From Rana temporaria (lineage: Eukaryota; Chordata; Amphibia; Anura; Ranidae), in NCBI RefSeq assembly GCF_905171775.1, contig NC_053490.1, positions 523,556,827-523,620,826 on the forward strand: DNA of 64,000 bases, read 5' to 3'. The translations under genes and the position numbers were made by a program. This document shows, one piece after another, positions 1 through 11,195 of the stretch; positions within the stretch are counted from its first letter, which is position 1; every line of letters starts with the position of its first letter. The notes under the pieces are model-generated. The model was not told the DNA's origin and made no database searches. It worked only from the letters and a program-made list of their open reading frames with translations.

Positions 1-740
1 TCCCAGAAGAGGAGAGGGCTAAGACACAAAGAGGGAGGGGCTGTGCTATGGAACTGACCTATCCTGAAGTCAAATGTGCTAGCAAGTTCAAAGGCACATT
101 GCAGGTGAATAAAGAATCATTTGTGGAAACACTGTAGTAAGTAAGCACTAAAAATACAAAATACCTTTTTTTTTTGTGCTTTTATCTGCAATTTTTAACT
201 TGGTGACAGGGTCTCTTTAGGCTGTATTTGCAGAGAAAGAAGTTTTGTAGTCTTGAGAACGGCCACTAGAGGGCAGTCCTGCCATTGAGGCACATTGGAG
301 GGGTTGCAGTGGGTTCGGACTGAAAACGATCTATAAGGCTTGGGGGTCACTTCACTGGCCCTAAAATCCTCGTCTCTGAAAGGCATTCCAGGAGTTCATA
401 GTCAACTGGGACATCTTGCTCTAGTGGCGCCCCCTTCTTGACAAATGTGCAAACTGAAAAAAGGCACAACATGGTATAGAATACTGCCGGTATCTAAAGC
501 TTCCATTTCCCAACATCAACCTGAACTGTCCAAAAACCATCCTAATGTAATAATAGTAACAGGAGTTTAGGAACCTTTCGGTGCCAATACATTTTTGCAC
601 TAGTCTTTAAATCAATCTCGACTTTAGAAATGATGGGGGCCCTACTTGAGAAAAAAAATAAAAAATTAGGCGGCATGCTGTGCACACTGCTGCCAATCGT
701 GAGTGCGATAAAAGTGCACATATAGTAGGAGAGCCTTAAA
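1..740. other. Intergenic stretch, no feature recognised
   Basis: No convincing coding exon, transposon end or RNA gene was seen on either strand. It lies 3' of the galactosyltransferase gene. Confidence 0.4.
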
Positions 741-811
741 ATGTCAGCCTACATATATAGTGCAGGGGTCAGGAGAATAATGTACAGAGTGCAGGGGTCA
801 GGAGAATGTAC

Positions 812-1215
812 TTTACATACGCCCGACCCCATGCACTCTCTACATTACATACGCCCGACCCCATGCACTCTCTACATTACATACGCCCGACCCCATGCAC
901 TCTCTACATTACATACGCCCGACCCCATGCACTCTCTACATTACATACGCCTGACCCCATGCACTCTCTACATTACATACGCCTGACCCCATGCACTCTC
1001 TACATTACATACTCCTGACCGACCCCATGCACTCTGTACATTACATTCTCCTGACCCCCTGCACTCTGTACATTACATTCTCCTGACCCCCTGCACTCTG
1101 TACATTACATTCTCCTGACCCCCTGCACTCTGTACATTACATTCTCCTGACCCCTTGCACTCTGTACATTACATTCTCCTGACCCCCTGCACTCTGTACA
1201 TTACAGAGTGCAGGG
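812..1215. repeat. 32-bp minisatellite, two sequence classes
   Basis: Units of 32 bp. The left half is built on TACATTACATACGCCCGACC and the right half on a variant with TTCTCCTGACCCCCTGCAC, about 12 copies in all. The edges hold reverse-oriented relatives (GTGCAGGGGTCAGGAGAATG), also seen at about 2085-2180. The open frames here are repeat artefacts. Confidence 0.93.
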
Positions 1216-1271
1216 GTCTGGAGAATGTAATGTTTAGTGCACGGGGTCAGGAGTACATAATGTATATATAT

Positions 1272-1600
1272 CCACCTTCCCATCACAAATCCTCTCCCCC
1301 CAAACCCCCCCTTTTAGCACAAATCCTCTACCCAAATCCCCCCCCCCAAATCTCCCTTCCAAGCACAATCCCCCCCCCCTTCTAGTACAAACCCCAATTC
1401 CCCTCCCCTAAATAATTAGCATTATTTCTCCCCACAAATCCACCCCCCCTTCCTAGTGCAAAGCCTCCCTCCAAATCCCCCCCTGCTCATACAAATCCCC
1501 CCCTTTCCCCAAATCCCTATTCTAATGGAAATCCTCCCTCTAGTGCAAATCCTCCCCCCAAACCCCCCCTTCCTAGTAAAGATGTCCCCAAATTATCCTC
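1272..1600. repeat. C-rich low-complexity tract
   Basis: Irregular repeats of AAATCCCCCCC-type words with interspersed TAGTACAA or TAGCACAA. No coding signal. Confidence 0.75.
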
Positions 1601-1610
1601 TTGGCACGAC

Positions 1611-1751
1611 CAGGGCTGTGGAGTCAGAGGAAATTTTGGGTACCTGGAGTCGGAGTCAGAAAAAAATGCACCGACTCCAACTCCGACTCCTACTAAATTT
1701 AGATTGTCAAAACAGGAGTTGAAACATTTATCTACCGACTCCACAGCCCTG
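1611..1751. mobile_element. Small hAT-type MITE (141 bp)
   Basis: Terminal inverted repeats CAGGGCTGTGGAGTC and GACTCCACAGCCCTG bound a short core with no ORF. An 8-bp target duplication, GGCACGAC (1603-1610) and GGCACAAC (1752-1759), has one mismatch. 8-bp duplications and CAGGG ends are hallmarks of hAT elements. Confidence 0.88.
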
Positions 1752-2307
1752 GGCACAACCCCCTCCAAATGTCCCTTCCCAGCACAAATCACCCCCCCCC
1801 CACTTACCCCTACTAGCACAAATCTTACATCAGACAGTGCACAGCTCGATTATCCACCCACTTTCTACTCCACTGACTGCTAAACTCCTGGAAATGTGGG
1901 TAGTGGGTGGGCAATTAAGCCGTGTACTGTTCGAGCCAAGAGCGATTCCGTGTAATCCACTGTATAGAGGAGCGCTCCACTGATAGGATGGGTGAGAGCA
2001 CAGAGTCTACACCTCCTCCTGGTTCTCTCCTCTCTGCTGCTGACACTTTTCCTGCCCCCCACCCCTTGTCACAGAGTGCAGAGGTCAGGTGTGTGTAATG
2101 TACACAGTGCAGGGGTCAGGTGTGTGTAATGTAAATTAATCAGGGGTCAGGAGAAAGTAATGTAAAAAGTGCAGGGCTTGGGTGCATGTAAAGTACACAG
2201 TGCATGGCTCAGAACCATTGATTAGAGAAAGTATTGTCCAGTGTAACAAGTGGTGTATTTTCTGTCCTCCAAAACATGCCTTACTGTAAAACCTTGGCAC
2301 ATGTTGA

Positions 2308-2640
2308 CCCGCTGGGGCTCAGGTCCGGTACAGGAGGACCGCTGGGGCTCAGGTCCGGTACAGGAGGACCGCTGGGGCTCAGGTCCCTTACAGGAGGACC
2401 GCTGGGGCTCAGGTCCCTTACAGGAGGACCGCTGGGGCTCAGGTCCCTTACAGGAGGACCGCTAGGGCTCAGGTCCCTTACAGGAGGACCGCTGGGGCTC
2501 AGGTCCCTTACAGGAGGACCGCTGGGGCTCAGGTCCCTTACAGGAGGACCGCTAGGGCTCAGGTCCCTTACAGGAGGACCGCTAGGGCTCAGGTCCCTTA
2601 CAGGAGGACCGCTAGGGCTCAGGTCCCTTACAGGAGGACA
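2308..2640. repeat. 30-bp minisatellite
   Basis: About 11 nearly identical head-to-tail copies of a 30-bp unit beginning GACCGCTGGGGCTCAGGTCC. The first two copies carry CCGGTACAGG where the rest have CCCTTACAGG. Since 30 is divisible by 3, it makes artefactual open frames. Confidence 0.95.
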
Positions 2641-2869
2641 GGCTCTACCACCTGCTTTACATCAATGTCTGTAAAACCACATGGATTCCAAGCCCTGGCT
2701 ATATGTGTGGTCTTGACTTGTGCCCAAGTTAAGATTAAGGCACACCCCTTCCCGACGCCAAGCCCAGTGCCTTGTCAGTCAAATGCCAAAGCCTCTACTG
2801 CCAACTAGTGTTCTGGCATGTGACCGTTGGATAATGGATGGGGCTTAGCACCATAAGGAGTTGGACTTG

Positions 2870-3393
2870 GGGAGACAGCCTTTAATATAAAAGTCTCCAT
2901 AGGGTTCCATTTGAAGACCAGCACTGGGACACTTGGGCACCACTTCAGCACTGATGTTCTCTAAGAGGTCAGGTCCACGATGGTCACATTTGTCAAGAAG
3001 AGATGCATTTAAGCAAGCCTGTTGCGGTTTACAAGATCATTTTTTTTTTTTAAACCAAACCTAAAAAGTAGGCGTCGATGTCAAGTCAGTGGGCCCCAAA
3101 CACGACAACTGTGGTAGACCACTCTTGGGAGAAGCAGTCATCTGGGAAATCTTCCTCCCATGATTGGTGGCCACAGCAGCATCTGCAAGGTAGAGGCTCC
3201 AAAAGTGCTCACAATAAGTTCATAAAAGTATCTTTCGGAAACACCCCGAGGAGCCTGCCCCCCCGGCAGAACTGGTAGGTGAAAAGAACATTGCACACCT
3301 CAACAGGTTCCTCCTTAAATATCAGTCCAGTTTTACATTGAAGACATCCCAATAGTACGTCACGGAAATTGCCAGTAAGGTTTTCTGGAACCA
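2870..3393 (-). other. Probable 3' untranslated region of the galactosyltransferase gene
   Basis: This non-repetitive sequence directly follows the stop codon on the minus strand. A variant polyadenylation signal ATTAAA occurs on the minus strand at 2881-2886; I saw no canonical AATAAA before it. An open frame at 3209-3409 here is probably chance. The 3' end is an inference. Confidence 0.35.
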
Positions 3394-3562
3394 TCAAAAG
3401 AACCTCCACTTGCTGGGTTCAGTTGGGGTGGGCGGAGCTTCACCAATGTCCACCGTAATGTTGGTATAAAGTGCGGTTTGTTCTCTGGAAAGTAGGGTAA
3501 AGTCCAAGGAGTTCATTCCATCCTCTCTCCAGGTTTTCCTGGTGTTTCCAAGGAGACTGAAC
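3394..3562 (-). CDS. b4galt3: B4GALT3-like last coding exon, with stop codon
   Basis: The exon follows acceptor gctttctctcag on the minus strand. It completes the split arginine, then reads FSLLGNTRKTWREDGMNSL, LLSREQTALYTNITVDIG, a proline-rich tail EAPPTPTEPSKWRFF, and TGA at 3394-3396. W-x-x-DGMNSL and LYTNIT-DIG are conserved near the carboxyl end of B4GALT3. NIT is a potential N-glycosylation site. Human B4GALT3 has a longer tail after this point, so either the frog tail is short or a different paralogue is present. The exon contributes 55 residues. Confidence 0.93.
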
Positions 3563-3918
3563 CTGAGAGAAAGCAGAAGACACAAGAGTAAGTACAGCAG
3601 GTGCAGAGGGGTCACCGGTCTTTTAGGCCTTACTTAATGGGTGCAAAGAGGAAAAGGCCAACTACGCGCAACTTTAATGAGCCGTGTTATAATTATATTA
3701 AATTTTGTACAAAATGAAGCTGGTTGCTTGCGTACAGTGAGGGGGTGCTCCCACCTAATGCTGCGCCCTGGGCGGCTTTCCCTCCTGCCCACCCCTTTGT
3801 CCTAGCCTTGGCTGTGGCACTTCTAACACAGGTTGGTTACCTTAGTGTACTGGGATGCCATTCAAAATGAAAGGCAAGTTAACACATGTAATGTGAACTG
3901 CTGTGCATTACCACAGCG

Positions 3919-4433
3919 CAGGGCCGGTGCTACCACTAGGCAAACTAGGCAGCTGCCTAAAAGGTGCCCTGCTGCCTAGGGTGCCCGGCCACTGGTGTTC
4001 CTACTCTCTTCTCTCTGCATCAAGCAACTAAGTCTCAGCAGCAGCAGGCAGCTGCCGCTCTGTTCGCACATAGTGCCAGAGGCAGTGGAGGATTGTGTCT
4101 GTGTCCTGTCTCCCAAATGAATGGAAGCAAGCAAAACATTAATTTGATGGCCCGCCGGCGAGCCTGCATTTGATGGCCCGCCGGCGAGCCTGCATTTGAT
4201 GGCCCGCCGGCGAGCCTGCATTTGATGGCCCGCCGGTGGGGTATACATGGACAGGGCAAAGGGGGTGGAGTCAGGGGGGGTGCTGCTGAGGCTGCATTTG
4301 ATGGGCGCTGGCGAAGCTGCATTTGATGAGCGCTGGTGGGGGGTATACATGGGCAGGGCAAAAGAGGTGGAGCCAAGGGGGGCAGCAAAATGAGGTTCAG
4401 CCTAGGGTGTCAAAAATCCTTGCACCAGCCCTG
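3919..4433. mobile_element. Non-autonomous hAT element (515 bp)
   Basis: The ends are CAGGGCCGGTGC and GCACCAGCCCTG, with a perfect 8-bp duplication CCACAGCG at 3911-3918 and 4434-4441. Inside, at about 4143-4240, is a 26-bp tandem repeat of TTTGATGGCCCGCCGG type. No transposase was seen. Confidence 0.93.
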
Positions 4434-4441
4434 CCACAGCG

Positions 4442-4969
4442 CAATAGTGTAAATGTACCCTATTTTTTTTTTACTGTCAAAAGGCATGATGATTTAAATC
4501 AGTCCATGTGCTGAAAAGAAGCATGCCGATAGGAGAAGAGAACATGGCAACAGAGAGATGAGCTGTACAGTTTCTCCTTTCATTTTTCAGTCACAGGCTG
4601 GGGGAGGGTCCAGGACGACCCGGTCTCAGAGGAAGTGGGTTTAAGATTCTGCCCATAAGACTGAGGGCATCTAGTGGCAGAAAAAAAAATACTGCAGGGG
4701 AAATCTCTAAAATGATTATGAATATTACAGCAAAAGCTGATTCTGTTGCTTTGACCTTTAATAGACTATTTTATATCGATAAATGTGAACTGTATCTTCA
4801 TATAATCTTTCCACAATCCCCTTGACAGCAGAGCAGTGGGTTCTGCACTACACTACTGGATCCACAGCATAATGCTGCCAAACCTAACATGTTCCAGGCA
4901 TTGGGGGCTGCTGGGAGCGGGGTTTAGACCGTTTACAGGAAGTTTTAATGTACAGGAGGTTATTTTATA
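4442..4969. other. Intron sequence, nothing recognised
   Basis: Unique-looking intron DNA between two mobile elements. No exon or element end was seen. Confidence 0.4.
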
Positions 4970-5335
4970 CAGTGGAACCTTGGATTACGAGCATAATCCG
5001 TTCCAGGAGAAGGTTTGTAATCCAATGCACTCGCATATCAAAGTGAGTTTCTCCATTGAAGTCAATGGAAATGAAAATAATTCCTTCTGCATTAACTTCC
5101 ATGACATGCAATACCGCATGTGGCCAGAGGTGGGCGCCAGAGAGCATCGAAAAGGCTCGGGACAGTTTTTTTGTGTATTTCCGAACGGCTCAGCTCAGCT
5201 TTCAGCGCCCCCCACACCCAAGGACAAATGCGGTACTGCACACTGCTGTGGCTTGAATCCTGCTCGTTTCGCGAGACAACACTCAAAGTTATTCATTGAA
5301 GTTAATGCATTCACATGTAATCAAAAGCAATAAAG
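4970..5335. mobile_element. Mariner-type MITE fragment
   Basis: Starts TA-CAGTGGAACCTTGGATTACG and carries the CATTGAAGTCAATGGAAA core shared with the element at 6657-7364. The second terminus is not recognisable, so this copy is probably degraded. Confidence 0.6.
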
Positions 5336-5747
5336 CGTTCATATAAAAGCATCGGGATACTGAAAGTCACTATCGGCGCTCCACCACTTCCGGTAAGTGA
5401 TAACGTCAGCCAGCTCCGCCCATTGTGTTGCATCACACATCACGTTACTTCCTCAGGGGCTTCAATGTTTTGTTTATTGTTAATCTTTTTTTAGGTCACA
5501 TTAGTTTTTTTTTTTTTTAAGCAACTCGGCACATCCATTGGATATAACGGTATATCAGTGGCTCAAACTGCTGAAACAATGGATAAGCATAACAGCCAGA
5601 CAAATAGCATTTTCATAAGGATGTTACAATCAGCATCCCTCTTATTTTATGTACTTTAGAGGAGATCTAAGAAATAACTTGATGAAAAATAAATAGAATG
5701 CCATGATATTATTGTTTCTCTTGGCTCACCTCACCAGGACCTCCACC

Positions 5748-5989
5748 CAGGGCCGATCCGCCCTATAGGCTCACTATGCAAGCCGCTTATGGCCCTGCAA
5801 AGCTGCTGAGGGCCCCCCAAATTACTAGAGGCCCCACCTGGTTGAGAAGTCATTTTCGGCCCCTCACCCCGCTTCTCAACTCTCTGGCTGCATGGGAGAA
5901 GAGGTAAGAAGTCCGCACCCCCCCGCTTCTCAACTTTTATGTGAGATGTCATTTTGCTTAGGGCCCCAGGGAGGTCAGGATCGGCACTG
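5748..5989. mobile_element. Small hAT-type element (242 bp)
   Basis: The ends are CAGGGCCGATCC and GGATCGGCACTG, with an exact 8-bp target duplication CCTCCACC at 5740-5747 and 5990-5997. No ORF belongs to it. Confidence 0.92.
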
Positions 5990-6656
5990 CCTCCACCTTG
6001 GTAATTTTACGAATAGGCAGGGCTTTTTTTCAACTGGAACTTGGTGGAACGCTATTCCACCAGCTTTGGCTCAGGTCTTCTGCTCCCTGCTCACCAATGT
6101 CACTTGTAAACACACATGTTGGGCTTCTGTGTTTACAAGTAGCAGCACATCTCCCAACGATCTGTTCCCCCTCCGACCGGCTCCCACTGAGTGCAGGACG
6201 GGGACAAGGGAGATGCAGGTGCCCAGGGTGCAGTACAAATGCCTACACCCCCTACTGGATGATCTCCCCTGCAAGTGAAAGAGCCAGAGCCACCTACAGT
6301 GTACGAGGGGTACTAGAGCCGGCTGGGTGCTTCAGCTTAATAAAGCAACAAAAGTACAACACGTGGAAAATGGTGGTGCTTTTAATGAGGGGAAAGATGG
6401 GGCATTGGAGGGGGGTTGGATGTAGAGGTCAGAGCTGAGAGAGGGATGAAAGTAATATGTGGAAGGCGGCTGGACTCCGTAATCTGCATGCAGAGCACCG
6501 CTAAACTCTACACTCTGTGTAAACCCCCCCCCCCCCCCCCCCCCAACTCTGCACTAAATACCAGGAGTGCATTAAGATCCTGCCACTGTTAGTAAAATTT
6601 GACCACACCCACTATTTGGTGCGGTTTGTGAAGTCGTGGTCGAGTTCTTGCACCTA

Positions 6657-7364
6657 CAGTGGATCCTTGTTTTATGAGTAAACTTGGTTTGAGAGCGGTT
6701 TGATTTGCAAGCAACTTTTTTTTTTTTTAATTCTGACTCAGTTTGCAAGTGTTGATTCGCAAGACGAGCAGAATTCAAGCTAAATAGGCCTGCAGTACCT
6801 AATTTGGCCTGAGGTACGGGGACGCAGGAGCCGAGAAAAGCCGAACATTGGCCTACAGTACCTCATTTGGCTTGAGGTACGGGGGCTCAGGAGCGGAGAC
6901 AAGCCGAACATTGGCCTACAGTACCTCATTTGGCCTGAGGTACGGGGGCGCAGGAGCCGTGAAAAGCCGAACATTGGCCTACAGTACCTCATTTGGCCTG
7001 AGGTACGGGGGCGCAGGAGCCGTGAAAAGCCGAACATTGGCCTACAGTACCTCATTTGGCCTGAGGTACGGGGGCGCAGGAGCCGAGAAAAGCCGAACAT
7101 TGGCCTACAGTACCTCATTTGGCCTGAGGTACAGGGGCACAGGAAACGAGCCGAAGTGTCCTCGGGCCTTTTCGGACGTTTTCAGCACTCTCTGGCACCC
7201 CCCCCACCTATGGCTGCATTCGGTATTGCATCCCATTGAAGTCAATGCGGAACAAATTTTCCTTTCCATTGACTTCAATGGGAAAATCCGCTTTGACATG
7301 CAAGTACTTTGGATTACGAGCATTCTCCTGGAACGTATTATACTCGTATTTCAAAGTTCAACTG
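6657..7364. mobile_element. Nested mariner-type MITE with TA duplication
   Basis: Imperfect inverted ends CAGTGGATCCTTG and AAAGTTCAACTG sit between TA dinucleotides (6655-6656, 7365-7366). The core holds CATTGACTTCAATGGGAAA. It lies entirely inside the hAT element 6018-7392, so it was either carried by it or inserted later. Confidence 0.72.
6787..7145. repeat. 63-bp tandem repeat inside the nested MITE
   Basis: Just under six copies of a 63-bp unit starting GGCCTACAGTACCTCATTTG. Because 63 is a multiple of 3, both strands show repeated open frames; these are not genes. Confidence 0.93.
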
Positions 7365-7422
7365 TATTTTCTGAGAAAAAAAAAAAGCCCTGCGAATAGG
7401 TGTCTGTAAATCTGGCATTTAC

Positions 7423-7527
7423 CTGTGCGTGTTTTCTTCATTTCCAGTATCCCGGTCATGCGAGATCATTTTATAGCGGCCAAGGCTCAGCGGCGTCCTT
7501 GTGATGCTCAGTCCGGATAAACGAATC
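7423..7527 (-). CDS. b4galt3: B4GALT3-like coding exon 5 (105 bp): second metal-ligand region
   Basis: The minus strand shows acceptor ttctatttgag and donor CACAG|gtaaat around 105 bp. The encoded peptide is (R)IRLSGLSITRTPLSLGRYKM, then ISHDRDTGNEENTH plus a split arginine codon. The M-I-S-H spacing matches the Met and His manganese ligands of B4GALT1, and DxGNEEN is typical of B4GALT3. Phase 2 at both ends joins it to exon 4 and to the terminal exon. It is boxed in by two hAT insertions with exact 8-bp target duplications: one ends at 7392 and the other begins at 7578. Only about 170 bp of original sequence remain around it. Confidence 0.95.
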
Positions 7528-7868
7528 CTCAAATAGAAACAAAATTTTGTAGTCGGATAAGAACATGTCACTATACTCAGGGCCGTCTTTAATATGGTTT
7601 GGGCCCTGGGCAAACATTTTTTTTGGGCCCCCCTCCAGCTTATTTTGGGCCTGGCTGGTTCACATGTATGTTTTGGCGGTCCTCATTTGTGCAGGTACAG
7701 CAGCCCATTGATTTGAATGGGCTGCCATGCCTTTGTTTCCTGCAGAAAAAAGGTGCATTCAGCATTTTAAAAATACAGTTGCCTTGAAATCCATTCTGCT
7801 TTTGCACCATGCTACTTACCTGCAGTTCTTGCACACACAAACGCACTGTGTTTTTAAAAGCGTGACCT

Positions 7869-8812
7869 GAAAAAAGAAAAACAGGAAAAAAGCGCCTCTA
7901 GGTCATCTGATTTATTTACATAGATGGGAATAAGTCTCCAACACTTACATGTAATATTGCAGGAACAGGGGTGCAAGTGAGGATGTAGATTGCTCGTATC
8001 TCAATCCTGGTGATGGACAAGCAGATCAGCTGGAGGAGAGGCAGAGGCTGATGGCTGTGTAGGAGCGGTGCTGGAGCACAGTGCTCAATCCATTCAAGTG
8101 TGCCGGACGGTAGCCGATAGGGGCCAACACAGGATAATGCAAAGTAGAAAATCATGCAGATGTACGGCTCTCGTTCCGGAGGCGGTGACGTCAGCGGGAC
8201 GGTGGCCGACAAGGGCCAATGTGTACTACATTGGCCCTTGTCGGCCACCGTCCCGCTGACGTCACCGCCTCCGGAACGAGAGCCGTACATCTGCATGATT
8301 TTCTACTTTGCATTATCCTGTGTTGGCCCCTATCGGCTACCGTCCGGCACACTTGAATGGATTGAGCACTGTGCTCCAGCACCGCTCCTACACAGCCATC
8401 AGCCTCTGCCTCTCCTCCAGCTGATCTGCTTGTCCATCACCAGGATTGAGATACGAGCAATCTACATCCTCACTTGCACCCCTGTTCCTGCAATATTACA
8501 TGTAAGTGTTGGAGACTTATTCCCATCTATGTAAATAAATCAGATGACCTAGAGGCGCTTTTTTCCTGTTTTTCTTTTTTCATGTATACCTGAGTTGACT
8601 TCACTCCTGGAGAGCAGCCCTTGGTCGCCTATTAGAATTCACCCAGAGAATACAGCTTTTTTATATATGGACTGATTGTATTCCTACACTTGAACTTTTA
8701 TCCATGAACTTTTAACTATTTTTTAATTGTTACTGTCATCTTATCCCATATTATTTACCCTTGCTAACTGACTGTTATCATTTGGTTTTTTCTGAGCGCT
8801 GTTGCCTTGTGA
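7869..8812. mobile_element. Foldback retroelement-like insertion with 15-bp target duplication
   Basis: A 15-bp direct duplication TTAAAAGCGTGACCT flanks it (7854-7868, 8813-8827). The first 714 bp are an almost perfect palindrome: arms 7869-8222 and 8228-8581 around a 5-bp centre. A 230-bp unpaired tail follows. The long variable-length duplication argues for insertion by target-primed reverse transcription rather than by a cut-and-paste transposase. A Penelope-like or 5'-inverted LINE/SINE copy is possible. The same 126-residue open frame occurs on both strands because of the palindrome and is not a supported protein. Confidence 0.75.
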
Positions 8813-9149
8813 TTAAAAGCGTGACCTAAACGTCTAAAAATGCAGCAAGTTTGACAGTGCGGGAACTGCAGATAAGTCACAGCAGACAGCATAATGGACA
8901 GACAGTGCTGTATTTCAGTGCTTGATGGGCATAGGTGTGCCGTGTGCGCAGCCTATTACATGAGGCATGCGCTTTTCTTTGCAGGAAACGCAGGCATGGC
9001 GGCCCATTCAAATGAATGGGCTGCTGTGCCTGCGCAAATGTGGGCCGCCAAAACACATACATGTGAACCAGCCAGGCCCAAAATAAGCCCATCAAGCAGT
9101 TAAATACAGACAGTAATGCCATGTGCTCTGATGCCTTACTCAGCCTGGA

Positions 9150-9312
9150 CTGCAGGTCTGGTCTGTGATTTAAAGAGTTCCTCTATTTTACACATGGCAT
9201 GGCATGGGGTCCCATGGTGCTAAAGCAGAATGGACAGACAGTGCTGTGACCCCCATGCCATGCCATGTGTAAAATAGAGGAACGTTTTAAAACACTGACC
9301 AGACCTGCAGTA
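9150..9312. repeat. Inverted repeat (hairpin), arms about 62 bp
   Basis: Left arm 9150-9211 pairs with right arm 9248-9312 over CTCTATTTTACACATGGCAT and flanking bases, with a loop of about 36 bp. It lies inside the large hAT element. Confidence 0.85.
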
Positions 9313-9699
9313 AAACATCAAATATTATAAAGACTTTGGGCACACTCTACAGAAAACTTCTATTTACAATATAGATTAGCAAACAGTGACATACCTTGAG
9401 GAGCAGGACATGAAGAAGTCAGCCTCGGGAAGAGCAAACTGGGGATGTTATAAAATCACATTCTAATTCACTTTTATATACAAGCAGCACCCAGTGGCAG
9501 GAAGGGAGAAGTGCACGTCTAAAGGGAAGCCAGGGGTGCTGTACATTTTAAAACACTGGGAAGGGAAGCAGTTCTGTCACTGGCTGCGTGCCGCTAATGA
9601 TTTTCAGCCTGATTTGTGGGCAGCACAGGGGATTAACGGGCGGCAGGGATCAGGAATTATGGGGCCACTTACACAGCTTCAGGCATGGGCCCCCAGGAG

Positions 9700-10266
9700 C
9701 AGAGAACCGGGGGGGGGGGGGGGTTCTGCCGCCTGAAATTGAGAAGCAGGGGGGGGGGGGGGGCTGCCACGAATTTAGAAGCGGGGGGGCCTTTACAAAA
9801 AAAGAAATAAAAATAAAGAAAAATATATATAAAAAAAGGGATGTAGCCATCCGGGGCCCTGGGGACCTCTGAGCCCTTTAATACAAAGAAAAAAAGAAAT
9901 ACAAAATATATATAAAAAATATATATATATTTTTTTTTTAAAAAGGGGGTTGCCATCTGGGGCCCTGGGGACCTCTGGGCTCTTTAATATTTTTTTTTAT
10001 AAAAAATAAATTACAAAAAAAGGGGGTTGCCATCCGGGACCTCTGGGCCCTTTAATAAAAAAAAATATATATATATATAAAAAAGAAACATTTATAAAAA
10101 AAAAAAGGGGGGGTTGCCACCCAGGGCCCTGGGGACTTCTGGGCCCTTTAATAAAAAAAAAATATATATATATAAACAAAAATATAAAAATAAACATTTA
10201 TAAAAAAAATAAAAAAGGGTGTTTGCCACATGGGGCCCTGGGGACCTCTGAGCCCTTTAGTAAATA

Positions 10267-10317
<51 letters not shown>

Positions 10318-10321
10318 AATA

Positions 10322-10366
<45 letters not shown>

Positions 10367-10474
10367 TAGAAATAAAAAGAAAAAAAAGAAATAAAATAAT
10401 ATGAATTTTTTTATATAAAAAAAGGGGGGTTGCCATCCGGGGCCCTGGGGACCTCTGGGTTCTTTATTAATAAT

Positions 10475-10540
<66 letters not shown>

Positions 10541-10970
10541 AATATATAAAAAAATATTTTTTTATAAAAAAAGGGGGGTTGTCATCCGGGGCCCTGGGGA
10601 ACTATGGGCCCCTGGGGACCCCCAGACCTCTAAAAAAAAAATTGGCCCTTTAATAAAAAATAAAATAAAAATATATTAAAAAAATATATTCTTTTTATTT
10701 AAAAATAAATAAAAAAAGGGGGGTTGCCATCTGGGGCCCTCTGGCTCTGGGCCCCTGGGGACCCCTAAAAAAAATTGGCCCTTTAATAAAAAAATAAAAT
10801 AAAAATATATTAAAAAAAATGTTATTTAAAAATAAATAAAAAAAGGGGAGTTGCCATCTGGGGTCCTGGGGGCCTCCGGGCCCCTGGGGACCTCCAGGCC
10901 CCAAAAAAAAAAAAAAAAAAAAAAAGTTTTTTTTTTTTTTTTAAAGGGGGTTGCTTTGGGCCCCCAACAG
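9700..10970. repeat. Degenerate tandem block with AT microsatellites
   Basis: About nine copies of a GGGGCCCTGGGGACCTCTGG-type word followed by CCCTTTAATA, spaced 75-200 bp apart. The copies are separated by A-runs, (AT)n and (ATT)n tracts of very different lengths. The block forms the right half of the large hAT element. Confidence 0.85.
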
Positions 10971-11195
10971 TGACAGGGCCCTGGGCAGCTTCCCCATTTG
11001 CCCTGTGGTAAAGACGGCCCTGACTATACTGATCTCACGTTAAATACAAACTAAATTCAAAAGCTTTTTTTTTTACATTTTGTATAGAATAAGGAATAGT
11101 TAAACCCTGTCCGTTTTTTTTTTTTCCTATCTGTATCCTACTGATTAATTTCACCTTCACTTCCTGTCCTGTAAATCCCGGATCTCCAAACTACG

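Larger units (their letters stand above)
6018..7392. mobile_element. hAT-type element (1,375 bp) ending 30 bp from exon 5
   Basis: The ends are CAGGGCTTTTTTTC and GAGAAAAAAAAAAAGCCCTG. A perfect 8-bp duplication CGAATAGG occupies 6010-6017 and 7393-7400. Its interior holds a poly-C tract and a complete mariner-type element (6657-7364). The element ends 30 bp from the splice donor of the galactosyltransferase exon 7423-7527. Confidence 0.92.
7578..11022. mobile_element. Large non-autonomous hAT element (3,445 bp)
   Basis: Termini CAGGGCCGTCTTTA and TAAAGACGGCCCTG are flanked by a perfect 8-bp duplication ACTATACT (7570-7577, 11023-11030). The interior has its own inverted organisation: about 7638-7745 is repeated in reverse at about 8985-9090. 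It contains a foldback insertion (7869-8812), a hairpin (9150-9312) and an expanding repeat block (9700-10970). No transposase was seen. The left end lies only 51 bp from exon 5. Confidence 0.92.

Noticed and set aside
812..2640. CRISPR-like arrays
   Set aside because: The repeats are head-to-tail with no unique spacers, in vertebrate DNA.
6780..7399. Repeat proteins on both strands
   Set aside because: Produced by a 63-bp tandem repeat inside a MITE.
7916..8534. Identical 126-residue open frames on opposite strands
   Set aside because: Caused by the palindrome; no domain and no other coding evidence.
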